Position numbers and translations under genes: made by a program. Under the pieces are notes generated by a model. That model ran no database searches and had not been told where the DNA came from. It saw only the letters and a program-made list of their open reading frames with translations. From the NCBI GenBank assembly GCA_035048485.1, contig CM068582.1, forward strand, positions 17,239,269 through 17,303,268: 64,000 nucleotides of DNA, written 5' to 3'. Of this stretch, positions 22,209 through 33,383 are shown one piece after another. Each line of letters starts with the position of its first letter. The first letter of the stretch is position 1. This DNA is from Pteria penguin. Its lineage: Eukaryota; Mollusca; Bivalvia; Pterioida; Pteriidae.

Positions 22209-23790
22209 AACCTACAACTCGTGACATCCTAGCCCTCATTCCTGTAAGAACCGACAACTCGTGACATCCTAGCCCTCATTCCTGTAAGAACCTACAACTG
22301 GTGACATTCTAACCCTCATTCCTGTAAGAACCTACAACTCGTGACATCCTAGCTCTCATCCCTTTAAGAACCTACAACTGGTGACATTCTAACCCTCATT
22401 CCTGTAAGAACCGACAACTGGTGACATTCTAACCCTCATTCCTGTAAGAACCGACAACTGGTGACATTCTAACCCTCATTCCTGTAAGAACCGACAACTG
22501 GTGACATTCTAACCCTCATTCCTGTAAGAACCGACAACTCGTGACATCCTAGCCATCATTCCCTGTAAGAACCTACAACTCGTGACATCCTAGCTCTCAT
22601 TCCTGTAAGATCCTACAACTCGTGACATCCTAGCCCTCATTCCTGTAAGAACCGACAACTCGTGACATCCTAGCCATCATTCCCTGTAAGAAACTACAAC
22701 TAGTGACATTCTAGCCCTTATTCCTTGTAAGAACCGACAACTCGTGACATCCTAGCCCTCATTCCTGTAAGAACCGACAACTCGTGACATCCTAGCCCGC
22801 ATTCCTGTAAGAACCGACAACTCGTGACATCCTATAGCCATCATTCCCTATAAGAAACTACAACTCGTGACATCCTAGCCCTCATTCCATATAAGAACCT
22901 ACAACTCGTGACATCCTAGCCCTCATTCCCAGTAAGAACCTACGACTCGTGACATCCTAGCCCTCTTTCTCTGTAAGAACCTACAACCCGTGGCATCCTA
23001 GTCCTCATTCCATATAAGAACCTACAACTCGTGACTTTTTAGCCATCATTCCTGTAAGAATCTACAACTCGTGACATCCTAGCCCTCATTCTCTGTAAAA
23101 AACCTACAACTCGTGACATCCTAACCCTCATGCTCTTTAAGAATCTACAGCTCATGACATCTTAGTCCTCATTCCTTGTAAGAATCTACAACTCGTGACA
23201 CCCTAGTCCTCATTCCCTGTAGGAACAAACAACCCGTGACGTCCTGGTCCTCATTCCTGTAAGAACCTACACTTCGTGACATCCTAGCCCTCATTCCCAG
23301 TAAAAACCTACATTTCGCGACATCCTATCCCTCATTCTCTGCAAGAACATACAAATCGTGACGTCCTATGCCTTATTCCCTATAGAATCTACAACTCGTG
23401 CCGTCCTAGCCCTCATTCAAAGCAAGAATCTACAACTTGTGACGTCCCAGCCCTTTCCTGTAAGAACCTACAACTCGTGATATCTTAGCCCTCATTCCAG
23501 TAAGAATTTACAACTCGTGACTTCCTATCCCTCATTCTCTGTAAGAACATACAAATCGTGACATCCTAGCCCTTATTCCCTGTAGAATCTACTACTCGTG
23601 ACGCCCTAGTTCTTATTCCTGTAGAATCTACAACTCGTGACGTCCTAGTCCTCATTCCAAGTAAGAATCTACAACTCATGACGTCCTAACCCTTTCCTTT
23701 AAGAATCTACAACTTGTGACGTCCTAGCCCTTTCTTGTAAAAACCTACAACACGTGACTTCCTAGACGTCATTCAATGTAAGAACTATCA
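22209..23790. repeat. 40-bp minisatellite, right block
   Basis: About 39 copies of a 40-bp unit such as 'ccgacaactggtgacattct' plus 'aaccctcattcctgtaagaa'. Copies near 22380-22540 are nearly identical (recent local amplification). Those after 23100 are more diverged and vary in length. Confidence 0.93.
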
Positions 23791-24590
23791 TTATATTAGA
23801 AGTCTGACCATAATGAGGAAAAACGCCTAATAATAGAATTATAGGATCGTAATGGTCTATCGGTCATTGATCAGTATTACTATTATAGACTGTACTCGTA
23901 AAATTTCCTGTGTTAAGGTTGAAATATGTCGTGTTTTGGATCAATTTCATGTCAAAAATTGTCATACCGCCTGGGAAGAAGACTGCAATGTTTATGGATA
24001 ATAATAATTTCGTTTGATAGATCTATACAGAAAGCCGAAAGCTTTTACAATAGCAGAGGCATAGCTACGCGTAGTCCTGTACGCCAAATTATCCACATTA
24101 TTTAAAAAAAAAACAGATTCTAATTCATATTGAGACAAGAAGCCCAGATGGACATACATCGCACACTTGAGCACAGTTTGCTCATTTACAAATAAATGAC
24201 TATTATATATATTCTCTTGCTTAAATGAGTATAAACCTGCTAGGAATATTAAATCAAAGCAAATGACACAAAAGTATGTTAAAGTTTAAATCATAATTCT
24301 TTTTTTTTTTTTTCTTTTTCGTTTTTCTTAAATAACTTAGAAAAGATATTTTGTGCTATAAAGCATTTTCATTTTTCAAGAAGCTTTGTTCTAGTGTAAA
24401 ATGTATTTTTCTTTTATTATTACTTTTTTTTTTTTGGCCTCCAGTGGGATTTAAAGCATTATCCTTCAGTATCCCAGAACTGGCCTGTATCAATATTATA
24501 AAAAAAAAATATACAAACCCAGGAAAACTAAATTTGACACGACACCTTCAAATAACACTTGAAAAAAAAGACGAATTCAGCTAAAAGTTG
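23790..24590. other. Intergenic, no gene seen
   Basis: AT-rich, with T runs at about 24300-24313 and 24424-24436. No coding or repeat signal beyond this. Confidence 0.45.
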
Positions 24591-25450
24591 GAAAATAGAT
24601 AAAGAAAATGGCCCAAAAATGTAAGTAAAACAATATGTATTTATTATTATTGTTATAACCTTTGAAATAGATATTTTCTAATAATAGCTAATATATGTTG
24701 AATTACTTTCTATTGAATAAATCAAGAAAATGACACAAAAATGCGAGGAAATAACTGAGTCAGAAGAAAGACACTAAAAGCGTCAAAAATTTGATTTCAG
24801 AATGGTACCAAAACAATACTTCCTTAGACACTATTGTAGATCTCTCTGGTGCATTCAGTTTGTCTGTCTATGTAGTCAGTCTGAAGAAGTTTGTCAAGAG
24901 AGGGTATCCTCTTGGGTTTTTGTTGTCTCTTCATGGATTCACCCCTCGAAATAAAAATTAATTCTAGGGACTTCGAGTACTTCATACCTATCAAAATCAT
25001 CAAAATGTTTCAATTAGTTCTGCAGGTGAAGCCCATTAATTATCATTATATACTACTACTGATAGGCGAAAGAACCCCCCCCCCCCCCAAACCAACCAAC
25101 CAAACAAACAAAACAAGTCCTAAACCGTATTGTTCTAAACCTTTTTAAAATCAGTTAAGATACTCAAAATCAATGCATTATAAGCAGAGTATACGGAGGA
25201 AATCTAGGAAATGACCAGGAAATAGGTAAAAATGACAAAGTCCAAAAAGGCGTCAAAGAAACGTCAAATATTTGACATCGAAATCAAATTTAAAAAAAAA
25301 AAACAACAACAACACTTTTTAAGACACTTATAGATTACTCTAAGATATTCTATTAGTCAGCCGGTCTAAAAAAGTTACCATTCCCATAACGGCATACTTC
25401 ACAAGGTACTACAATATATGTTTATTCGCTCTGTGTATCAGTCTATAAGC
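24590..25450 (-). mobile_element. Diverged relic of the AGCTCACCTGAG element, inverted
   Basis: Read on the minus strand, this region contains 'taccctctcttgacaaactt', 'cagactgac', 'gacaaactgaatgcacc' and 'aaatcaaatttttgacg', the same landmarks as the internal repeats of the element at 6222-8712. Two such modules are recognisable (around 24780-24920 and 25240-25380). The ends are lost. Confidence 0.55.
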
Positions 25451-25587
25451 CCTCCTTCCTTTGTTAAAATATCCAAACTTTTTTGTAAATATTAAGAGCA
25501 GTGGAGGATATTTTGAATTTCCATCCACATGCCGCATCTCATGTCAGACTGCCCTACTCTCCGAGTTGTACTCCTAATGTTTGATAC

Positions 25588-25672
25588 TGTCCTGTGGCAT
25601 ATTTGTAATTTGGGAAAATAAAACATGCATATGCATGTTTTAATTTCCCAAATTCAAATTTGTCATAGGACA
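25588..25672. repeat. 85-bp foldback (near-perfect palindrome)
   Basis: The arms from tgtcct... to ...aggaca pair almost throughout. The inner part aatttgggaaaataaaacat / atgttttaatttcccaaatt meets at gcatatgc with no loop. It is probably a minimal foldback element; no TSD was assigned. Confidence 0.75.
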
Positions 25673-26318
25673 ATGCACTTGCCAGTTATTTCTAACACGA
25701 CTAGTTTCATTAAACGGATGGCAGTGAAAAGCTAGGAACACTTCTGGACACGCTTCGATCATTTCTCCAAATCCAAATATCCACAGAACTTTGGAAATTC
25801 TACTTTTTATGTCCATGCTCTATCTCAGCAGACAGACCATTTAATATTGAATTATCACTGCCCTTTTTCATGATACTGTCATTTTGAATTTGATATTGGA
25901 AGAGTTGTTAAGTTTAACCATTGCATTTTCTATGCCACAAAACAATACAAATGTTCCACTAATATTTAAAACATTTGATATGTTTAAACATTATTATAAT
26001 AGAAAGACAATAGAGAATGGTCAAACGCGCCTCGTTAAGATCATTTGGATTTTCACAAAATTTAATTTTTCTGTTCAAATAAGACGAATCAAATTTCTAG
26101 GATACCAGTCATGTGGGTGATTCGTTTACTTCTAATGTCCAGAAGTTAAGATCTTAATTATCTAAAAGCCACCATTCCCCTTCCCCCTGTTGCTATTGGT
26201 TACCCATATAGTGCCAAATCCCAGGCCTAACATTCGAACATCAACATTAAAACCCGGAATGATAGTAATTTGTACGATAGGGGATTTAATATACAAATGC
26301 ACATTGTAACTGTATTCA

Positions 26319-26379
<61 letters not shown>

Positions 26380-27430
26380 TTGAACTTCGAGATTGCTATG
26401 TAAACAAAATTGAAAATATCAATATCATATCAAGTATATGCGCTTTCCAATACTGACATCCTATTCTACGGGATGCTGCTGACAACCTATACTATGGGAT
26501 GGTACTGCGCGTGGTAATATCACACCCTAAAACATGGATTCTCTTATTTCTAGTAGTCTTGCGCATTTGTCTCATATTGCTACATTTCAATTAGAGCTGT
26601 AACCTTATTCCTAATATGCAAAATCTACGACCAGTAATAGTATAAATTAGGGTAATACATATATATGCAGGAAATATATAACACTCTACATCTACATGTG
26701 TATGTTGTCTTGAATGTTAAATACTACCGTTATGTCATTGTGTGGTTTACAATGGACATCCATGGACCCCTGGAGATAAATAGCGAGTTCAAATGTCCGG
26801 TAGGAATCAGCATCGCCTATTTGGCCAGGTATATCCGTTATGAATGCTCAAAATATACAGACGACTCTGTTTATCGCTGTGGATAAGATAACATTGTCGA
26901 CTGACATTGCATAGAAAAGGTAACATCCAAAGATAGGCATCGGAGACAGTTCAGCAAGGTTCACACTCCAAACAATATATTAAGTTTGTGTATTTCTTTG
27001 TATCTTCTTTTAAGTCATCCTAAAATTATTACATTGATATAGTGAAGAGACCTATGCAACAGACATGCCTTCACCACCTAGGACGCCTTAAGAACATAGG
27101 GTCCTATTCTTACAGTCATGTCAACAACACAAGATACCGACTAGTCCCTAACGAGACTCGAGCGCATGACCTCTTCGCCATGAGAAAAGCACCTTGCATA
27201 TTTTAAAATTTACGCCAGCTCTTGAGAAATAGATAAATAGATATTCTGCATTGATTTTATTGAATATTTCCCAATCTGTATACATTCAATTAGATATTAA
27301 TAAGATGTGCATTACATTGTACGAATATGCTAAATAAATAATATTGAGCAACATAGGCACTCAGCACTGATCAATGGCAAATTTCTTAGAAAAGCGACAT
27401 TTCTATTCTATTATATTTCTCGTTAATTTT
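25673..27430. other. Intergenic, no gene seen
   Basis: Apart from the CT microsatellite, nothing coding is recognised. The segment around 26752-26785 (catggacccctggagat) resembles 47703-47735 on the same strand, so a dispersed repeat may be present at both places. Confidence 0.4.
26323..26372. repeat. (CT)n microsatellite
   Basis: A perfect CT run of about 24 units. Confidence 0.97.
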
Positions 27431-27432
27431 AC

Positions 27433-27472
<40 letters not shown>

Positions 27473-27473
27473 A
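27433..27473. repeat. (GTT)n microsatellite
   Basis: A run of about 13 GTT units, roughly 60 bp beyond the stop codon of the minus-strand lyase gene and so in or near its 3' UTR. Confidence 0.95.
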
Positions 27474-27535
27474 GATTAAAGTCAGATAGTAGAGATTACA
27501 AGCTCTGAGAAATCCATCAACAAGACTGAGCCTTG

Positions 27536-28351
27536 CTAATGATTAACATTTATTTCGAAATTCTTAAATAAGGTGAATGTATCATGAGGGGTAGCCCATT
27601 CACTAGTATGTCCACCAAAGAAAGTAGAGAAGAAAATCCCATCCACTTGAACACTGCTATACTTTCTCAGCACCATGTGGGCCAAGTTAAACGTAGGGTG
27701 ACTACTGCTGTCGAACCACACTGCCAGCCAACCATCTGGATTACCATGACCACTGCTGTGTACAGAATTTAAATGTATTTGCTGTCGCATATTAGTCCAG
27801 TGATGTTTTCTGAACTTCATGCTAGATGTGCGGAATGATACACCATAGTCCCCGTGGGTCTCTATAGTAACTCCGTGAGACTGACTATGAGACCAGTGAC
27901 TAAAGTCCGGTACTTGGTTTCCTTTGGGAAAATACAGATAGAGTTCGCATTCTCCATCTGCCCTCCACATAAATCGCGTTGATATGCAGTGATTCGAGTC
28001 CCTCCCACCTGAACATTTAGTGTTGTATCCCCATGTGCCCGGTAATTTACCACCTTGTACAAAATCAAAAGAGCTATCAAATAAGACATCATAACTAATT
28101 GTGACGTCATTTGCTCCATGTGGATATCCGTGTGGTGTGATGAAGAACTGCGCGCCCTTTGCTCTGTCGTCTGTTCGAGAATGGCTTCCGGCAGCGTAAT
28201 TTACCTGCCAATGGCAAGATCGATGAAGATAGTACTTTAAATATAAATCTGTTGAATTAATTATATATGACGAAGCAGGTGTTTCTGTTTGAATGACACA
28301 TACATTGTAGATGGCAATAGTTGCCGTAGTTGTTAGTAATGGTGATAGCAT
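27536..28351 (-). CDS. PL14 family alginate/polyuronate lyase-like protein
   Basis: This is a single-exon frame of 271 residues, matching the usual size of mollusc PL14 lyases (about 280). These enzymes cleave alginate or related polyuronates by beta-elimination and are secreted digestive enzymes in algae-eating molluscs. The family core is clear: FDFVQGGKLPG (95-105), CISTRFMWR (122-130), ELYLYFP (136-142) and the C-terminal DGIFFSTFFGG (237-247). Lys102, Ser124, Arg126, Tyr138 and Tyr140 reproduce the spacing of the catalytic set known for the Chlorella-virus PL14 enzyme (Lys197, Ser219, Arg221, Tyr233, Tyr235). The first ~22 residues are moderately hydrophobic and could be a signal peptide, but an upstream exon carrying a better one cannot be excluded. 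The start chosen (complement of 28349-28351) has gaa before ATG. Substrate specificity is not established. A minus-strand AATAAA lies near 27255. Confidence 0.85.
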   Translation of the reverse strand: MLSPLLTTTATIAIYNVCVIQTETPASSYIINSTDLYLKYYLHRSCHWQVNYAAGSHSRTDDRAKGAQFFITPHGYPHGANDVTISYDVLFDSSFDFVQGGKLPGTWGYNTKCSGGRDSNHCISTRFMWRADGECELYLYFPKGNQVPDFSHWSHSQSHGVTIETHGDYGVSFRTSSMKFRKHHWTNMRQQIHLNSVHSSGHGNPDGWLAVWFDSSSHPTFNLAHMVLRKYSSVQVDGIFFSTFFGGHTSEWATPHDTFTLFKNFEINVNH

Positions 28352-28429
28352 TTCATAATATTCAGTATACTTTAGTTTGGTGCGATGTATACTTTAAACA
28401 GGTATAAATTGTGCAAATATATGTATTAG

Positions 28430-28833
28430 TGGCGTAGCTAGGCGAAAATTTAAAAGTGGATGCTTCTCTGGATACAGGGGGTCTGGGGCCGCAATGTGGC
28501 CCCCAGCAGGTCCAGGGAGTGTTCTGGCGGAAGCCTAGGGTACGAAGCGCCTGGAAACTCCGAAAAAAATTGCAATTTTAGTGTTTATAAAACCATGGCC
28601 CGGTGTAGAACTTGGGTGGAAAATATTTAGCCTCATTTTGCAGTCACACTTGTACATATTGTCGGTTTTATTACATTTATATTGCAAGATTCAGTGAGGA
28701 TGAGCTAGGCAAAATTGCAGTCTGGGCTCAACTTGTTTAAAACACTGGTCTATTTTGCATAGGGGAAATACACTTTAAAATTGTGATGAGTTAAAAACAT
28801 TTATTCATCCTGTATTGCTAATCGGATAGCTGA

Positions 28834-28897
<64 letters not shown>

Positions 28898-28951
28898 TGG
28901 AAAAAATGTGGATGCTTTAGCATACAAGCATACATGGAAGCTACGCCACTG
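28430..28951. mobile_element. hAT-like MITE
   Basis: The left end agtggcgtagcta and right end agctacgccactg are inverted and match the CAGTGGCGTAGC-type termini of hAT elements. The interior has 'gggggtctggggccgcaatg' but no transposase, and carries an expanded CT tract. An exact 8-bp target duplication is not evident, so the outer base pairs are uncertain. It lies about 80 bp upstream of the lyase start codon. Confidence 0.7.
28836..28894. repeat. (CT)n microsatellite inside the hAT-like MITE
   Basis: About 28 CT units. It gives Arg-Glu repeats in false minus-strand frames. Confidence 0.97.
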
Positions 28952-29099
28952 TGTATAAATGGTACACCGCACCAAAACAGAACTTTTCGTGTGATGACCA
29001 CGGGATGACATCGGAATGACATCGAAAAGAGAATGTATTCTCGAGATTTAGGCCCAATAACAGACTTATGTAATGTAGTTGGGGTTTTTTTTTTCAGTT

Positions 29100-29178
29100 C
29101 AACGGGCAAGCGATCTATTTTCGAATCCGGGATTTGGGATTACGCTACTATGTTTGGTTACCTCCTGCTTCACGACTA
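29100..29178 (+). mobile_element. SINE fragment (family 2)
   Basis: 'tacgctactatgtttggtta' and 'cctcctgcttcacgac' align with the SINE at 36197-36370 from just before its B box to its body. Both ends are lost. Confidence 0.55.
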
Positions 29179-29427
29179 AAAATGCTTGAAACCTTTTTTT
29201 TTATTTGTGATTGTCTTCATGAAATAGGCGAAGGTCATAAAAATGATGTTTTCATTTGATAAACTTTGGATATAATACTTTGGTGACAGAATATTTTTGT
29301 AACAGCCTATTTTCAGTTTGGGTAGTGTCCTTACACAAAGTGTCCGAGTCTGTGAGAACATCAATATTAAATTAAATCCATTTGTTTGGTTAAGGTTCTT
29401 CTGAAATATGCAACAACAGATAAAAAA

Positions 29428-29640
29428 AGAGGCCCAAATGAGGCTCACCTGAGTATTTTGAGTAAACTCACCTTTTTAATTACAAACGGGGAAAGTATCA
29501 AAATTGAATTGCATTTCTTAAAATAACAGTTTTTTCTATAAAATCAGATAAAATACATTAAATTAATGCACCATAAACAATTTACAAGAAGAAATGAAAG
29601 AAATTACCGAAATGTGCAAAATAATGATACAAAAATTTCA
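29428..29640 (-). mobile_element. End fragment of the AGCTCACCTGAG element
   Basis: 'agaggcccaaatgaggctca' plus 'cctgagta' is the reverse complement of the right terminus of the element at 6222-8712. The sequence following is too diverged to set the other boundary. Confidence 0.5.
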
Positions 29641-29779
29641 TAAATTTGCTGAACTATTTATCACCATCAACACTAACCTTGAGCACATAACATCCGGAGT
29701 GAAAGGGGTCTTGTACGACCTCCACAGCGTCTCTGGCGCCATCATGGACGCCATAAGCACCCGATCTTTGGTAATCGGC

Positions 29780-30745
29780 TCCGATGTGGTGCAAATAAGA
29801 GGAAACACTCTGATCGCTAGGGCATCTGTGACTTGTACCAACGAGAAAGTTAATGACAATTTACTTTCTTTGCAGTGAGATGTCATATGTAATAAGAGGA
29901 AACACTCTGATCGCTAGGGCATTGATGACCTGTAAGAACGAGAAAGTTAATGACAATTTACTTTCTTTGCAGTGAGATGTCATATGTAATAAGAGGAAAC
30001 ACTCTGATCGCTAGGGCATTGGTGAATTGTAAGAACGAGAAAGTTAATGACAATTTACTTTCTTTGCAGTGAGATGTTATATGTAATAAGAGGAAACACT
30101 CTCATCGCTAGGGCATTGGTGACTTGAAAGAACGAGAAAGTTAATGACAATTTACTTTCTTCGCAGTGAGATGTCATATGTAATAAGATGAAACACTTTG
30201 ATCGCTAGGGTATTGGTAAGAACGAGAAAGTTAATGACAATTTACTTTCTTTGCAGTGAGATGTCATATGTAATAAGATGAAACACTTTGATCGCTAGGG
30301 CATTGGTAAGAACGAGAAAGTCAATGACAATTTACTTTCTTTGCAGTGAGATGTCATATGTAATAAGAGGAAACACTCTAATCGCTAGGGCATCTGTGAC
30401 CTGTAAGAACGAGAAAGTTAATGACAATTTACTTTCTTCGCAGTGAGATGTTATATGTAATAAGAGGAAACACTCTGCTCGCTAGGGCATCTGTAACCTG
30501 TAACAACGAGAAAGTTGATGACAATTTACTCTCTTTGCAGTGAGATGTCATATGTAATAAGAGGAAACACTCTGATCGCTAGGGCATTGGTGACTTGTAA
30601 GATCGAGAAAGTTAATGACAATTTACTTTCTTCGCAGTGAGATGTCATATGTAATAAGAGGAAACACTCTGATCGCTAGGGCATTGGTGACCTGTAAGAA
30701 CGAGAAAGTTAATGACAGTTTACTTTCGTTGCAGTTAGATGTCAT
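29780..30745. repeat. 97-bp tandem array
   Basis: About ten copies of a 97-bp unit beginning gagatgtcatatgtaataag and ending ttactttctttgcagt; two or three copies are 88 bp. Each unit ends in a pyrimidine tract plus CAG that looks like a 3' splice site, giving a ladder of potential acceptors. The first copy (to 29878) is joined to a plus-strand frame of 94 codons starting at 29594. I do not recognise that product and do not call it a gene. Confidence 0.9.
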
Positions 30746-31061
30746 ATGTATTAAGATTATTACTATATATTGGATTATTTCTTTTTATTAAAAGACACAT
30801 TCTAACAATTTCTTGTCATATATTTTATACTGAATATTAAAGGTTGTTAGCGTAAATTGTTTTGAACGTAGAGATCTACCGATATTTACATATTAGATAA
30901 TATAATCATATATTGTCTCTAAATATCGAATTACAGAAAGTTACTTTTTCTTTCCATTTTGCATTTTTGGTATAATTCACGTGAAGGTAACGATAATCTA
31001 GGAGTGTTTTCATCTTCCTTCCTTTTTATATTGTTTTTGTCGTCGTCATCGTCGTTGTCAT

Positions 31062-31186
31062 TGTCATGTTCTAATTTTTGAATTTACTTGGGGGGGGGGG
31101 GGGTAAATACAAAAATTAGAACATGACAACTTCTAATTTTTGTATTTACCACCCCCAAGTAAATTCAAAAATTAGAACATGACAGT
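31062..31186. repeat. ~125-bp foldback with unequal G-tract
   Basis: The arms share 'tcatgttctaatttttgaat', 'ttacttgggg' and 'taaatacaaaaattagaa', and are separated by a short spacer (catgacaac). The left arm has a G run of about 14 where the right arm has only accaccccc, so the tract has expanded on one side only. Confidence 0.85.
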
Positions 31187-31189
31187 CAT

Positions 31190-32012
31190 CATCATCGTCG
31201 TCGCTATCGGTTTTCCTGTTGTAGTCTTTATCTTTGTTTGCGTGTGTGTTTGTCTGATTTTTAGACGAGGACAAATTAGTCCGCGTCCGATGTGATAGGG
31301 TCGTTTCGATGTTAACCTGATAGTATCTCTAACATCAAATCTACGCCAAGATATAGTACGGAGTATTTTTCGCTCAGTATCAACACAGAAGTAGAAATTG
31401 CGATTAAGAAAATTCAAATAGTACTATTTATTTACGAACGCATTCATTGTGATGTAAAGATGTACTCAAAACAATGTACAGATGGAGACTATACAACATT
31501 ACAATCATGTATTACGCAAATGACTGAGTAGTTACGATTAAGTAATCTCAGTCAGATGCATGGCGATGCGCATCTTTTTTAAAATATTTTTTATACCGTC
31601 TGATATTTGAATGCTATTTTTAGATTGGATAAGCTATTAATAACGCAAGTTTCAACACTACAGGATATGGTTCATTTCTACCAGTCTTTTGTCTAGCTGC
31701 GCAATAATGTATGTTTACAGACTTAAGGGCTCTAAGACACATTTCTGTCTGACAATGTGATCAACAATTAAAGCGCTAAGAGATCCTGATAGTCTACTAT
31801 AGGTCAAAGCATAGTATTTATCGTCCGGAGAGTCGTGATTGGCTGATGTGATGTATGGAGAGACAGACTATTATTTCAATGTATAAAAGACGCTGAGTGG
31901 ATGAAATTATTTGATCAATCTATAAATAAAGATTTATTCTGCTGTAAAATCACGAATTTTAATCTGATTTTGATAATGAAATATTTTATGACCTAGAAAG
32001 GGGTTGCTGTTT
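31190..32012. other. No gene seen
   Basis: Simple GTC/ATC-rich sequence near 31190-31215, then unremarkable AT-rich DNA up to the array-bearing element. Confidence 0.45.
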
Positions 32013-32661
32013 TACGGAAGCGTATTGCTGCCAAAGTGAATTTTTTTTTGGATGCTAAGTCGTACGTACGACATACTAAGTCGTACGTACGAGATAATAA
32101 GTCGTACGTACGACATACTAAGTCGTACGTACGAGATAATAAGTCGTACGTACGAGATAATAAGTCGTACGTACGACATACTAAGTCGTACGTACGAGAT
32201 AATAAGTCGTACGTACGAGATAATAAGTCGTACGTACAACATACTAAGTCGTACGTACGAGATACTAAGTCGTACGTACGACATACTAAGTCGTACGTAC
32301 GAGATGATAAGTCGTACGTACGAGATGATAAGTCGTACGTACGACATACTAAGTCGTACGTACGAGATACTAAGTCGTACGTACGACATACTAAGTCGTA
32401 CGTACGAGATAATAAATCGTACGTACGAGATAATAAGTCGTACGTACGACATACTAAGTCGTACCTACGAGATACTAAGTCGTACGTACGACATACTAAG
32501 TCGTACGTACGACATAGTATGCCGTTGGTACCAGGGTCGAATCCAGGAAGTGGTGATAATTTGGCGGAGCGCAATTTTAAAGCAAAAATATACATGTGAA
32601 GGCAATGCGTCTGGGATTGCTTTGTGGTGTCTAATGAATCCGGGGAAAAACCCAGTAGTAG
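32013..32661 (+). mobile_element. Array-bearing element, copy A
   Basis: The left flank 'tacggaagcgtattgctgcc' with a T run and 'ggatgc', a central 21-bp array, and the right flank 'aagtggtgataatttggcgg' through 'ggtgtctaatgaatcc' to cccagtagta recur in inverted order at 36501-36939. The two non-array flanks total about 186 bp here and 181 bp there, so the copies differ mainly in array length. No coding capacity and no classifiable termini. I do not recognise the family. Confidence 0.75.
32055..32517. repeat. 21-bp palindromic-core array 1
   Basis: About 22 units of taag plus TCGTACGTACGA plus a 5-base linker. The 12-bp core is its own reverse complement. The linkers come from a very small set (catac, gataa, gatac, gatga). 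The 7-codon, stop-free and self-complementary unit opens several frames on both strands (146-256 codons), which are artefacts. Confidence 0.97.
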
Positions 32662-32666
32662 TTCCC

Positions 32667-32999
32667 TTCATCCAGAGATATGCACTAGCGGTCACCTTGC
32701 AACACGATAATGCTCGCCCGCATACCGCGCGATTTACTCAACGCTTCCTTCAACGAAATAACGTTAACATCTTCCAAAGGCCAGCAAATAGCCCTGATCT
32801 CAATCTGAGCCAGCACATATAGGATTTATTGGGTAGAAAAGCGGACACGCGACATCCATTGACCATTCAGGAGCTACAAAATGTTCTTATAGCAGAATGA
32901 AATAAACTAGCCCCAAACGTCATTAAACGTTACATGAATGGCATACAAAGTACAATTCGTGCTGTTTTAGCAAACAGGGGTGGTCATACCCGATATTAA
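32667..32999 (+). pseudogene. Tc1/mariner-like transposase C-terminal fragment (left arm)
   Basis: The translation gives the second catalytic Asp block (QHDNARPHTAR) and the third (SPDLNLSQHI), then a stop at the position where the family has Trp, then 'DLLGRKADTRHP' and an end near HTRY. The acidic residue of the third block is replaced by Gln. The N-terminal half is absent: the copy begins abruptly at 32667, beside element A. It is clearly dead. Confidence 0.85.
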
Positions 33000-33383
33000 G
33001 CAATAATGGTTTGATTTGACGATAAAGCTGTCTTTTGATTCCAATCAGAATTTTGTCTTTTCCTGAAATGACCCCTTACACCTTTCTCTGCCTGTTATCA
33101 GTGAAATGATTATCAAATTTTGACAAGATTGTTGAATGTTATCATAAGATGTATACATTACTTATTTACCAATTTGAAAAATATAGCATTTACAGTTTAG
33201 AAAATAACTCAAATTGTATACAGTGGATGCTGTTTTTGCTAAGTATATGAAATAAAAAGGTTATTGACTGAACATTTGGAAGCATATTTCCCAATACTCA
33301 GTTAATGTTCAATAAATAAAACTGTATGAATATATACATATATGAATGTATGCCGAATGCGCCCCATTAACTCCGCTCCTGAG
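32667..33383 (+). repeat. Large inverted repeat, left arm
   Basis: This arm is reverse-complementary to 34241-34958, as judged by eye over its whole length with scattered mismatches. It comprises the transposase fragment plus about 380 bp of non-coding sequence ending in 'actccgctcctgagta' next to array 2. Confidence 0.9.

Noticed and set aside
27130..27200. SINE head near 'gagactcgagcgcatgacc'
   Set aside because: Only a B-box-like string, with no A box or body; too weak.
29594..29878. 94-codon frame as a protein gene
   Set aside because: No recognised domain, and its 3' end is the first unit of a tandem array. Kept only as a question under the findings.
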